Shown here: piece after piece, positions 39,852 through 49,331 of the stretch
Numbering within the stretch: position 1 is the first letter of the stretch
Layout of the letters: the number at the start of each line of letters is the position of its first letter
Notes under the pieces: model-generated
The model's database searches: none
What the model saw: the letters and a program-made list of their open reading frames with translations, nothing else
What the model was told of the DNA's origin: nothing
Origin: Holosporales bacterium
GTDB lineage: Bacteria; Pseudomonadota; Alphaproteobacteria; UBA3830; JAIRWN01
Assembly (NCBI GenBank): GCA_031268985.1
Contig: JAIRWN010000014.1
Span: 1 to 49,447 of the forward strand
DNA length: 49,447 nucleotides
Reading direction: 5' to 3'
Translations under genes and position numbers: made by a program

Positions 39852-40023
39852 AATATAGAAAAAGAAAGAAATCTGACGGGAAAATAGCAGAATAGACTTC
39901 GAGATCTTGTCCTGATCTGTTCTTAAATTGCCTGCCATTTGCAACATTTCCAATTCCATTCTGCTTGCCTCTTTTCAAACTACAAGATTATCATAGCGCT
40001 TGTCAAGCTTTTTCTAAGATTAT

Positions 40024-40992
40024 TTACTCTACTATTGTTGCGTTTTCTGGAATAATTATTTTATACCTCCTCGCTAATTTCCGATTTATGAAGCACTTAT
40101 GATCCTCAATTTGCGGATAAATTGGCGCGAGATCTTTCACTGAGGTGCCTTTCAGCAATTTTGCGACGAGCTTTCCGGCATTCCGTCCGACAGATTCATA
40201 ATTCACTCCGAAACTTGCCAGAGCCAGGCCGTTTCTTACTGATTGATCTTCTGAATCAAAGACAGGAATATTCATTTTACCAGCTTCTGAAGCAATAGTT
40301 GGCATGGCCGCATGAAGTCCGCTTGCTCCAACATAGATAAAGTCAACTTTACCTTTGAACTTCTGAATGCATATCGGAATATCGCGCACTTGATCTACCG
40401 GAATTACCACAATAGATAAATCAAAGACAGGCGCTGCTTTTTTCATCATTTCCAATAGAGCCGTATCATTGCTGTCTGATGTGAGGACAAGCATTCCTAA
40501 CGTTCTTGCATTTGGCAGAACCGTTTTTACAAATCTTAAAAGTACATCTAGGTTTTGTACATCGGAACTGCCGGTGATGTTATTGCTTGGGCGATTCTTG
40601 TATTTCAACAAACCGGAAGCTACGGGATCCGTGATCGCATGAAAAACCAGCGGAACATCGCAAATCTTTCCTTTAGCAAACTGAGCTATCGGCGTTGATA
40701 CCACAACCATTATTTTTGGATTATAATTCTTCAACTTCATCACGGTTTGCGGAATCAATGAATGATCGAAGGCTATATCTGCGATTTCTATTTTCACAGT
40801 TTCGTTCTCAATAAATCCATTATTAGCTAGCTCATCTTTGATTCCCTGAATTGAAACTTCCAGATCCTTGAGAGGCCCGTAATTAGCAATGGCTACTATA
40901 GGCAATACTTTTTTCTTCTTAAAGTTTGAAAATATGGCGACAGACGCCAACGCGGCTAACGCAATTGCAGTTATGACAGAAATATTTTTCAT
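40024..40992 (-). CDS. ABC transporter substrate-binding protein paralogue, no lipobox
   Basis: Same family as 38775-39728; N-term MKNISVITAIALAALASVAIFSNFKKKK lacks Cys; near-identical 3' end. Confidence 0.9.
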   Translation of the reverse strand: MKNISVITAIALAALASVAIFSNFKKKKVLPIVAIANYGPLKDLEVSIQGIKDELANNGFIENETVKIEIADIAFDHSLIPQTVMKLKNYNPKIMVVVSTPIAQFAKGKICDVPLVFHAITDPVASGLLKYKNRPSNNITGSSDVQNLDVLLRFVKTVLPNARTLGMLVLTSDSNDTALLEMMKKAAPVFDLSIVVIPVDQVRDIPICIQKFKGKVDFIYVGASGLHAAMPTIASEAGKMNIPVFDSEDQSVRNGLALASFGVNYESVGRNAGKLVAKLLKGTSVKDLAPIYPQIEDHKCFINRKLARRYKIIIPENATIVE

Positions 40993-41111
40993 AAATAAAG
41001 CTCCATATTCATATTAAAAACATATCAATAAGCGTTGCTGGAAACATAACGCTTTACTGAGCTATGTACTTATCTTTAAACGCAAGAAATAATGGTGGGG
41101 GAAAAATGACA

Positions 41112-41128
41112 ATCGGCTTAAAGCCGAT
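41112..41128. repeat. Palindrome ATCGGCTTAAAGCCGAT about 120 nt upstream of substrate-binding gene 2
   Basis: 8-bp perfect arms around one central A. Confidence 0.6.
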
Positions 41129-41504
41129 AGCACGAACAGTAAAATGTGATTGCAGCGAAACTTTGGACAAGCAAAAGTGTCGGGATATTTTTACATTCCC
41201 TTTCTTCTTTTAAAATTTTTATCTTCGCTAACATTTTAACTCTGCGATTCTATTTAAGATATAATGCGAACGTTGTCAATAAAAAATTATGTAGTTGTGT
41301 GCTATTGCTGCCAGATACTGAGCAAAGCATTTTAACTGTTTTTTGGAAGAACGAGTATTATAAATTTCAGAAGCCCCTTAACATTTTTGTTAATTGCGCA
41401 ATGAGAGTTGTTACCGCAATCATGACTTTTTCGATATTTTGGGCGCTGAAGAATGCCGGTCGGGAATTGATCAATACTTTTTGAACTCTATGAATGCCTA
41501 GGAT

Positions 41505-41975
41505 GTGAGCTTTAGAGATAACGATGCAGATGTTGAACACATTTTTGGCAGTGAAGTGGATACGGTTCTGAGAAATATATCCAGGAGCTGTTGCTGTTCG
41601 CTGAGTTGCTCAATGACGAACCATATGGTTATCTCAAGCGTCTGTATCGGTACAAGGCGAAGATACTGTGCTGCCCAGCGGAGGTAAAGAGGCTATCCAT
41701 ATGCTATGGAATTGGATAAACGCCAAAGGCAATCCAAGGGAGGAAAGATTGTTGAGTTTGATGAACCTAAACCAGATTACTAGTAGCGATACTACTCCGG
41801 AAGGTATTCTGGAGGCGATTAACATCAAAAATCCGCAAGCTGTACTGATTTAAAGGATTGGCTGCCTGACTTATGCGGAAGCGATTATACTAGGCGCAAA
41901 AGCTTATTAAAGAAGGTTTCTATGGGAAACCGTATACGATTAACAGGAAAAATGAGCATTTGCAACTTCAGGAAT
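41505..41975 (+). pseudogene. Multi-frameshift pseudogene of unknown family
   Basis: Coding-like pieces in successive frames: RDNDADVEHIFGSEVDTVLR / YIQELLLFAELLNDEPYGYLKRLYRYKAKILCCPA / GGKEAIHMLWNWINAKGNPREERLLSLMNLNQITSSDTTPEGILEAINIKNPQAV / TDLKDWLPDLCGSDYTRRKSLLKKVSM. Confidence 0.5.
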
Positions 41976-42023
41976 AAGCAGCGCAACTGCCACTGATGCT
42001 ATGCCAGCCTAAGCAAGAGAAAA

Positions 42024-42058
42024 GAATCCTCCGCTGCAGAGCCGGCGGGGGATTCTTG
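42024..42058. terminator. Strong hairpin, terminator-like
   Basis: AGAATCCTCCGC...GCGGGGGATTCT (12-bp arms, one G-T pair) ; no long T-run. Confidence 0.4.
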
Positions 42059-42123
42059 TGCGATTGCGTTGAGGGAATACCGGAATCAACTCTTATTTAC
42101 AAGCTGAACCAAGCTGCTTGAGC

Positions 42124-42429
42124 TTAATGTCTGGCAACCACAATCTTAGCGCTTTTAGGAATAGCATTTCCTCTTATATTTATCAGTTGAAAGTCTGATT
42201 CAAACTCTACACGGCTCAGATTGCTGCATCCATGAAAACACCCATAGCCAATCGTCTCCATACTGGCCGGAATACTTATAGATCTCAGTGAACGACAACC
42301 AGAAAAGGCCCCGTCTCCGATCGTTCTCAATTGCGAGCCGCGCTCAAACGTTATGCTTTCCAATACTCTACAACCCGAGAAGCAACCAATCTGTTGGCGA
42401 ACAACGATCGGGAAAACTTGAATAAATTG
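42124..42429 (-). pseudogene. 5'-truncated BspA-type leucine-rich repeat (LRR_5) protein fragment
   Basis: Open frame QQIGCFSGCRVLESITFERGSQLRTIGDGAFSGCRSLRSISIPASMETIGYGCFHGCSNLSRVEFESD; in-frame TGA upstream, no ATG. Confidence 0.75.
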
Positions 42430-42710
42430 TCATATGAACGCACATGGAAAAATTATTTCAAAACTTAAAGAAAGCGGGATTAATTACAAAATATATTCTC
42501 ATAAAATGTTACTATCGATTGAAATAAGCGTTAAAGATTTAAAGGATAGGCGGGGCTTCAGAAAATAAATAATTTCTGCGGATTTTATAAAATCTTTGTG
42601 CATGGATTTTTTAATCTCAGGACAGTTGTTTTGGTTACTTTTGGGGTAATGACCATACTCACCTGACGTATTTTTATGAAAAAATAAAACGGTTCAACAG
42701 TGATAGAAAA

Positions 42711-43424
42711 ATGACTAGACAATTATATTTACAAGACGCCTATTTGTTTGAGTCTGATGCTTGCATTGCAAAATACAAAAAAGATGAAAGAGACATGCCG
42801 TATTTACTGTTGGATCAAACGATTTTTTATCCGCAGGGAGGAGGTCAACCATGTGATCACGGAAAAATTATCGGTGGTGATTTTGAGTATACAGTCTGCA
42901 ACATACGGCAAACAAAAAATGAAATTCGCCATTACATTGAGTTAACACAGAAGGCCTCCGCATCAACAAATTGCAAAGTAAAATGCGCTATCGATAAAGA
43001 CAGAAGATTGCTCAACGCGAGACATCATACAGCTGGGCATTTGCTCGGAAATGTTGTCGAATTGGCTTTCCCGTCTCTGAAAGCTATAAAATGTCACGCG
43101 TTCCCCGGCGAGGCGTATATTGAATTTCTAGGCGCAGATCCGCCAGACGAACAGCTGTTGCAAAAATCGTTGCAAAACGCAATTGCGCAGGACTTAAAAA
43201 CAAAAGTTTTTGAAATTGATCGCGATTCATTTGAATTAGTCTACTACAAACTGCCCTACGAAATTCCAGAAAACAAAAATTTCCGCGTCATGCAGATTGG
43301 AAATTTCGCTCCGGTACCTTGCGGTGGAACACATCTTGCGTCAATAAAAGAAATCGTAGGAATAACGCTGAATAAAATAAAACATAAAAACAGCATCGTG
43401 CGCATATCGTTTGGAGTAGCATGA
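42711..43424 (+). CDS. Alanyl-tRNA editing protein (AlaX-like)
   Basis: TIFYPQGGGQPCDHG; LLNARHHTAGHLLG (HxxxH); VPCGGTHLASIKEI. Confidence 0.9.
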   Translation: MTRQLYLQDAYLFESDACIAKYKKDERDMPYLLLDQTIFYPQGGGQPCDHGKIIGGDFEYTVCNIRQTKNEIRHYIELTQKASASTNCKVKCAIDKDRRLLNARHHTAGHLLGNVVELAFPSLKAIKCHAFPGEAYIEFLGADPPDEQLLQKSLQNAIAQDLKTKVFEIDRDSFELVYYKLPYEIPENKNFRVMQIGNFAPVPCGGTHLASIKEIVGITLNKIKHKNSIVRISFGVA

Positions 43425-43532
43425 AATTCATTTTGCGCATGGACGTTTCATCGCCGAAAGATATTATCGTGAACGTGCGCGGCATAGATTGTGGCCTTTT
43501 CCTGAAATTGAAAAATCTTTATAAAAAGTTTA

Positions 43533-44633
43533 TTGTGCTTAATGCATATAGCGCTTGTAATTTCATCGCTTAGTTCCGGAGGGGCTGAAAGAGTCCTGTC
43601 CGAACTTGCTAATCGTATAGTCGAGAAAGAAAATAGTAGGGTTTCGCTCATTACTTTTTCGGCTGAGAATGCGAAACCGTTCTATCCCCTCAGCCAGAAA
43701 ATAAAGCTTATACAGCTGAACCAAAGCAAAAACGAAACCTTTTACCTTATACGGCTTAAAAATATAATTAAGCGCGTACTTTGTTTAAGGAAAATGTTTA
43801 AAAAACTGAAACTCGATGCAATAATTTCATTTGTAGATATCGCCAATATAACGACTTTAATCGCTGCAACGGGGATTAGCGTACCCGTTATTGTGTCTGA
43901 ACGAACTTCTCCGCAAAATTATAAGATCCCCCGGCTTTACCAAAGAATACGCAGATTATTTTACCCAAGAGCTGTTTTTGTTCTAATTCAAACGGAATCA
44001 TGTAAAGATTATTTTCATTATCTTGATAACATTAAAATCATTCCAAATGCAGCCATGATTCCTGCTTGCACAAAAAAGGAAATGTCATCTGAGGTAAAAA
44101 ACATTGTTTCAACAGGACGTTTGCATCCTCATAAAGATTTTGATGTTTTAATTAACGCATTTAAACATTTATCCGAGCGTTTTCCTAATATTAAACTCAC
44201 TATTTACGGAGAAGGGCCTGAGCGCGTAAACCTAGAAAAACTTGTTGAGTCCTTAAATATTCAAAATAGGGTTTTTCTTCCCGGTGTTGTTTCAGATATC
44301 CACAGCATTTTAGCGGACGCCGATTTGTTCGTTTTCCCTTCGCGGTACGAAGGGTTTCCCAACGCCTTGTGCGAGGCTATGGCGGTAGGACTTCCGGTTA
44401 TTGCCTCCGATTGCGCGGGAAACGTTGATGTTGTAAGAGATAACATTGATGGTCGATTTTTCCCGGTCGGAAGCATACGCGCGCTTACCGAGCTAATGAC
44501 TGAACTGCTCAATGATTATGAACAAAGAAAACGTTTGTCAGGAAACGCCAAAAGCATATGTAATCGTTTTCACCCCGACAAGATATTCGCAATGTGGGAT
44601 CGGCTGCTTAATGAAGCTGTACGGCCTCATTGA
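43533..44633 (+). CDS. Glycosyltransferase family 4
   Basis: SLSSGGAERVLSELANR; STGRLHPHKDFDVLINAF; LFVFPSRYEGFPNALCEAMAVGLPVIASDCAGNVDVV. Confidence 0.9.
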   Translation: MCLMHIALVISSLSSGGAERVLSELANRIVEKENSRVSLITFSAENAKPFYPLSQKIKLIQLNQSKNETFYLIRLKNIIKRVLCLRKMFKKLKLDAIISFVDIANITTLIAATGISVPVIVSERTSPQNYKIPRLYQRIRRLFYPRAVFVLIQTESCKDYFHYLDNIKIIPNAAMIPACTKKEMSSEVKNIVSTGRLHPHKDFDVLINAFKHLSERFPNIKLTIYGEGPERVNLEKLVESLNIQNRVFLPGVVSDIHSILADADLFVFPSRYEGFPNALCEAMAVGLPVIASDCAGNVDVVRDNIDGRFFPVGSIRALTELMTELLNDYEQRKRLSGNAKSICNRFHPDKIFAMWDRLLNEAVRPH

Positions 44634-44744
44634 AAAGCTACTATATAATCAAAAATGCGCCCTCGCCTTTGTTTGATCAACTAAGAGGTAATTAATTCCA
44701 AAGTTCAACCGTTTATGATAATTTTCTGACCGTCTCTGGCAACA

Positions 44745-46526
44745 TCAGCTTTTGCTTGGCAAAACGACCTTTAGGTGCAATTCTTTCAGTCTGTACTGAT
44801 CAACCTCGGCCGGAGCGTTCATCATAAGATCTTGAGCTTGCTGGTTAAGCGGGAAAGCAATTACTTCACGGATGTTGGGCTCGTTTGCCAGAAGCATCAC
44901 CATTCGGTCTATACCCGGAGCGCACCCACCGTGAGGAGGAGCGCCATATCTGAAAGCATTCAGCATTCCGCAGAAGTTTTTTTCAACATCTTCCTTGCTG
45001 TATCCGGCGATTGAAAATGCCTTAAACATTACTTCCGGCAAGTGATTCCTTATGGCGCCACTGGAGAGTTCCACTCCGTTACAGACAGCGTCATATTGGT
45101 ATGCTTTTATCTTTAAAGGGTCTTGTTCATTAAGCGCTTCAAGCCCGCCCTGCGGCATGGAAAATGGGTTGTGCGAGAACTCTATCTTCTTAGTATCTTC
45201 GTTAAACTCATACATCGGAAAATCGGTGATCCAGCAAAATTCGAACCTGTCCGCATCAACAAGACCCAATTCTTGCGCCAGCTTCGTCCTGACCATTCCT
45301 GCGAGCTTCCACACGATTTTTGATTTGGCGCATATGAAGAATACCCCCCCTCCATTGGTCAACCCGGTAAGGCTTGATAGAGTTTTAAGTTGATCGGCGC
45401 TGAGGAATTTGGCGATTGGCCCCTTAAATTCGCCGTTTTTCAGCAGTATGTACCCCAAACCAGGAATGCTTTCGCTCTGTGCCCATTCGTTGAGTTTATC
45501 GAAGAAACTTCGGCTTTTGTCGCCAATATTGTCAACTTTTATTCCACGAATTAGACCGCCCTCGTGACTAATTATACGAACAAAGGCTTCAAAATTGCTT
45601 TGACGAAAAAGTTCAGTCAAATCAATGATTTCCAGCGGATTGCGCAAATCAGGTTTATCTGTGCCATAGCGCATTAACGTCTCATCATATGGAATGCGTT
45701 TGAAAGGGTATGGGCTGATGTAGGATTTATTGGAAAACTCAGTAAATACACCGTGCAATACAGGCTCTACGGCCGCAAAAACATCCTCTTGAGTGGCGAA
45801 AGCTATTTCAAGATCCAACTGGTAAAACTCGCCGGGAGATCTCTCAGCGCGACTGTCTTCATCTCGGAAACAAGGCGCGATCTGGAAATATCGGTCGAAT
45901 CCGGCAACCATAAGAAGCTGCTTAAACATTTGTGGCGCTTGAGGCAAGGCGTAAAATTTCCCGGGATGAACCCGACTTGGCACGAGGTAATCTCTTGCTC
46001 CCTCTGGCGAACTGGCTGTAAGTATAGGGGTCTGAATTTCAAGAAATCCGGATTCTTGCATTCTGCGTCGCAAGCTGGCGATTATACGAGAACGCAGGAC
46101 AATATTCCTATGAACGCTTTCTCGGCGTAAATCCAAAAACCGGTGCTTCAAGCGAATATCCTCAGGATATTCGCTTTCCGTGTTTACACTGAATGGCAAA
46201 ATGTCTGCTGATGACAACAGTTCTACACTGCTTATTGCCAACTCTACCTCACCGGTAGACATTTTAGAGTTAACGGTATCTTTTGGCCGAAGGCAGACCT
46301 CACCGCTTACTGATATAACGCTTTCAAGACGTAACGGCTCAACTGACTTAAATATCGGGGAAGAAACATCGATAACACACTGAGTGACCCCATAATGATC
46401 TCGCAGATCTATAAACAACAGGTTCCCATGGTCACGTTTGCGGTGAACCCATCCTGCTAACTTGACCGTTTTTCCATCGAAATGTTTGTTTATTTCGTTA
46501 CAATTGCAAGTCCTGTATCTATGCAT
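44745..46526 (-). CDS. aspS: Aspartyl-tRNA synthetase
   Basis: [80 protein letters not shown]. Confidence 0.98.
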   Translation of the reverse strand: MHRYRTCNCNEINKHFDGKTVKLAGWVHRKRDHGNLLFIDLRDHYGVTQCVIDVSSPIFKSVEPLRLESVISVSGEVCLRPKDTVNSKMSTGEVELAISSVELLSSADILPFSVNTESEYPEDIRLKHRFLDLRRESVHRNIVLRSRIIASLRRRMQESGFLEIQTPILTASSPEGARDYLVPSRVHPGKFYALPQAPQMFKQLLMVAGFDRYFQIAPCFRDEDSRAERSPGEFYQLDLEIAFATQEDVFAAVEPVLHGVFTEFSNKSYISPYPFKRIPYDETLMRYGTDKPDLRNPLEIIDLTELFRQSNFEAFVRIISHEGGLIRGIKVDNIGDKSRSFFDKLNEWAQSESIPGLGYILLKNGEFKGPIAKFLSADQLKTLSSLTGLTNGGGVFFICAKSKIVWKLAGMVRTKLAQELGLVDADRFEFCWITDFPMYEFNEDTKKIEFSHNPFSMPQGGLEALNEQDPLKIKAYQYDAVCNGVELSSGAIRNHLPEVMFKAFSIAGYSKEDVEKNFCGMLNAFRYGAPPHGGCAPGIDRMVMLLANEPNIREVIAFPLNQQAQDLMMNAPAEVDQYRLKELHLKVVLPSKS

Positions 46527-46591
46527 ATTTCTTATTCAAACTATATTGCAATATACAACAACACGAAGTGCAATAAAGTGTTAAATTAGTC

Positions 46592-46620
46592 TTGCCAAAA
46601 AAGATCAGAAATTGTATAAA
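46592..46620 (+). promoter_or_regulatory. Sigma70-type promoter for the rpsF operon
   Basis: TTGCCA (46592-46597), 17-bp spacer, TATAAA (46615-46620). Confidence 0.7.
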
Positions 46621-46671
46621 GTCATACCTAGCCGGGGGTATTTGCCCTGGCGTTATGTTTTCGGAGAATAA

Positions 46672-47067
46672 ATGCGTCTTTATGAGAATATCTTTATAGT
46701 CCGACAAGATCTTGCGCAATCTCAAGTCGAGGGAATTGCCGAGAATGTAGCGAATTTAATAAAAAAAGGTTCCGGTGAGGTTGTAAGAAGTGAGTATTGC
46801 GGTATGCGTTCATACGCGTATCCGATAAAGAAAAGCCGGAAAGGCCACTATTTTTACTTACAGATTAAAACGCCTCAAGACGCTATGCGAGAAACTGAGT
46901 GTTATATGAAACTTAATGAGGAAATACTCCGTTTTTTAACCGTATCAGTCGATAAATTCGACACTGGAGCGTGTCCTCTGGTTCAACAAAAGAAAGAAAC
47001 CTCTGAAGCAGTCAATGATGCGGGACGCCAAGAAAAGCCCACCGAAAACTCCGATAGCGCAAAATAA
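46672..47067 (+). CDS. rpsF: 30S ribosomal protein S6
   Basis: [41 protein letters not shown]. Confidence 0.96.
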   Translation: MRLYENIFIVRQDLAQSQVEGIAENVANLIKKGSGEVVRSEYCGMRSYAYPIKKSRKGHYFYLQIKTPQDAMRETECYMKLNEEILRFLTVSVDKFDTGACPLVQQKKETSEAVNDAGRQEKPTENSDSAK

Positions 47068-47080
47068 GATAAGGTCAGTG

Positions 47081-47341
47081 ATGGAAAAATACAGTAATAA
47101 TCGCTCGTCGCAAACCAGACATTCGTCATCCTATAACAACAATAGCTTTAGGCGCGACAATAATTTTGATATTACGACAGTGGACTACAAAAATGTACAA
47201 GCGTTACAAAAATTTGTTACCGAGCACGGAAGAATTATACCGTCCAGAGTAACCGGACTGTCGGCCAAGAAACAACGTGAGATTGCCCTGGCGATAAAGC
47301 GTGCAAGATTTTTGGCCCTTATCCCGTATAAGGCCGCATAA
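47081..47341 (+). CDS. rpsR: 30S ribosomal protein S18
   Basis: [45 protein letters not shown] at 47081. Confidence 0.96.
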   Translation: MEKYSNNRSSQTRHSSSYNNNSFRRDNNFDITTVDYKNVQALQKFVTEHGRIIPSRVTGLSAKKQREIALAIKRARFLALIPYKAA

Positions 47342-47350
47342 TCTGACTGC

Positions 47351-48283
47351 ATGCGAAGTGTTTTTGAAATCGGTTTAGCTCACAAGGTTTTTGCAGCTGC
47401 AGTGTGTTCGGGCCTGTGTTTTATTCTACCTCTGCTTGCGGATTCTTGGGTTTTTACTGCTGCGATAATTTCTTTGTTCGCGCCTCTCCCTTTGATGATA
47501 GTCGGACTTCAATATGGATATATATCTTGTCTAAAGTCTGCAATTGTCGCATTAATTGTCGTTTCGTTTGGAAGCGTGCATTTTTCCTTACAGTATATCG
47601 TTTATAACGCTGTTCCGACCGTGATTCTGATCTTTATGGCTACTCAGTCTAAAAAAGACGGCAACGGCAAAACATGGTGGTGCCCGGAAGAAAGGCTTTT
47701 ATCTTATTTAACCGCGTGCTCAGTATTGATCAGCGTATTCTTTAACTACACCAATTCGGCACAGATAGCGACAACTTCTTTGTTCGGAGAATCATCGTCA
47801 TTATTTAGTCAAAACGAAAAATTGCGAATATTGCACAGCGAGGCAAGCCATGTAATATATAATCTGATTCCATTATTGAATGGCATTAAAGGGTTTACCT
47901 GGGCTATGTTGATGGCAATCAACATCTGGGCAGCGCAAAAAGTCCTTGAAAAAACTGATTTGCCGGCTCTAAGGCCTAAGTTAAGGCTGATCAACGTACA
48001 TTTATCCGCTTTTAATAAATGGTTTTTTCTTGTATCATTACTATTGACTGTTGCCGTGGGTTTTAACAAGATTTGGCACATAACCGCTAATGCTTTGGTT
48101 TTGGCGTTTTTTCCGGTTTTTCTCAACGGTCTTGGGGTTTTAAGTTTTATCGCGACAGGCAAGGGTTGGATTTTAATTGTTGGTTTAATATTATTTACGG
48201 GTCCGGTGCTGGCGATCGCATTGGCCGGGCTAGTGGACGGTTTTTGGAATGTAAGGTATAGTCTTAAAAAACGGCTAGATTAG
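47351..48283 (+). CDS. DUF2232-like membrane protein
   Basis: Polytopic; position between rpsR and rplI as is typical of alphaproteobacteria. Confidence 0.75.
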   Translation: MRSVFEIGLAHKVFAAAVCSGLCFILPLLADSWVFTAAIISLFAPLPLMIVGLQYGYISCLKSAIVALIVVSFGSVHFSLQYIVYNAVPTVILIFMATQSKKDGNGKTWWCPEERLLSYLTACSVLISVFFNYTNSAQIATTSLFGESSSLFSQNEKLRILHSEASHVIYNLIPLLNGIKGFTWAMLMAINIWAAQKVLEKTDLPALRPKLRLINVHLSAFNKWFFLVSLLLTVAVGFNKIWHITANALVLAFFPVFLNGLGVLSFIATGKGWILIVGLILFTGPVLAIALAGLVDGFWNVRYSLKKRLD

Positions 48284-48291
48284 GGGAAATA

Positions 48292-48798
48292 ATGAGGCAA
48301 ACGGAAGTAATTTTGTTACAGAGGGTTTCTAAACTAGGTAACCTTGGAGATCTCGTGAAGGTCAAGCCCGGGTTTGCCCGTAACTTTCTCTTGCCCAACA
48401 GCATGGCTTTGCGTGCCACTAAAGACAATATCGCTTTTTTTCAAGAGAAAAGGGAACAGCTTATTGAAAAAAATGCTGAATTAAGAGAAAGAGCCGAGCT
48501 TTATTCAGACAAGATTCGTGGAATTATTGTGACGATAATCCGTCATGCCAGCGAAAATGGGCATTTGTATGGGTCGGTCTCAGCTAAAGATCTGGCTATC
48601 GAGTTGGGAAAACTGGGGCACAAAGTATCTGCCGCTCAGATAGAGCTTTCTTCTCCGCTGAAGGAACTCGGGGTGTTTGCTTCCAATATATTTCTTCATG
48701 CAGATGTTTCTGTTCCTTTCCTTATTAATATCGCAAAATCGCAGGACGAAGCCGCTTCTCAACTTGAACTTTATATGTCAAATCAGCCCCAGTTTTAA
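48292..48798 (+). CDS. rplI: 50S ribosomal protein L9
   Basis: VILLQRVSKLGNLGDLVKVKPGFARNFLLPNSMALRAT. Confidence 0.97.
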   Translation: MRQTEVILLQRVSKLGNLGDLVKVKPGFARNFLLPNSMALRATKDNIAFFQEKREQLIEKNAELRERAELYSDKIRGIIVTIIRHASENGHLYGSVSAKDLAIELGKLGHKVSAAQIELSSPLKELGVFASNIFLHADVSVPFLINIAKSQDEAASQLELYMSNQPQF

Positions 48799-48864
48799 AG
48801 TTTACTCTTTGATGATGTAAAACGAGGGAATGGGCGGCTAGTCTCTTATATATCGAAGAGTAGA

Positions 48865-49313
48865 ATGAAAATCAGGGCTGTATTAAAGTGCGCCGCATAT
48901 CTAATTCTTGAGGAAGACGGCAGAGTCCTTCTTCAGCAAAGGCAGGGTTCTGGCTTTTTTGATGGATATTGGGGGCTCCCTTCAGGGCATTGGGAATACG
49001 GTGAATCTTTATCTCAGACTGTGATTCGGGAAGCAAAAGAAGAAGTAAATATCGATATAGAGCTGAGAGACTTGACGCTCAAACTTGTTCTGAAATCTTT
49101 TCCGGATGATTATGTAGGCTTATTTTTCGCAGCAAGAAAATATTCGGGCGCCATAAAAATAACGAACCGGAAAAATGTTCAGGACTACGTTTCTTTCCTA
49201 TTCATGATTTGCCAAGCGATGTCATACCTTATATTTCTTTGGCGCTTTGTGCAATAGAAACTGGCAAAGTCTATATGGACCTCGAAATTATCCCTCCTGA
49301 AGAGCGGATATAG
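48865..49313 (+). pseudogene. NUDIX hydrolase disrupted by a -1 frameshift near an A5 tract
   Basis: NUDIX box GHWEYGESLSQTVIREAKEEVNI; after 49155-49159 the +1 frame continues as NNEPEKCSGLRFFPIHDLPSDVIPYISLALCAIETGKVYMDLEIIPPEERI*. Confidence 0.85.
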
Positions 49314-49331
49314 TTCAGCGATCAATGACTT

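Noticed and set aside
39757-39978. 73-aa minus ORF between substrate-binding genes
   Set aside because: Lies in AT-rich leader with hairpins; no recognisable protein features
45344-45350. C7 run inside aspS considered as another phase-variation tract
   Set aside because: Short, encodes conserved Gly residues (NGGGVFF) in frame; not a promoter tract
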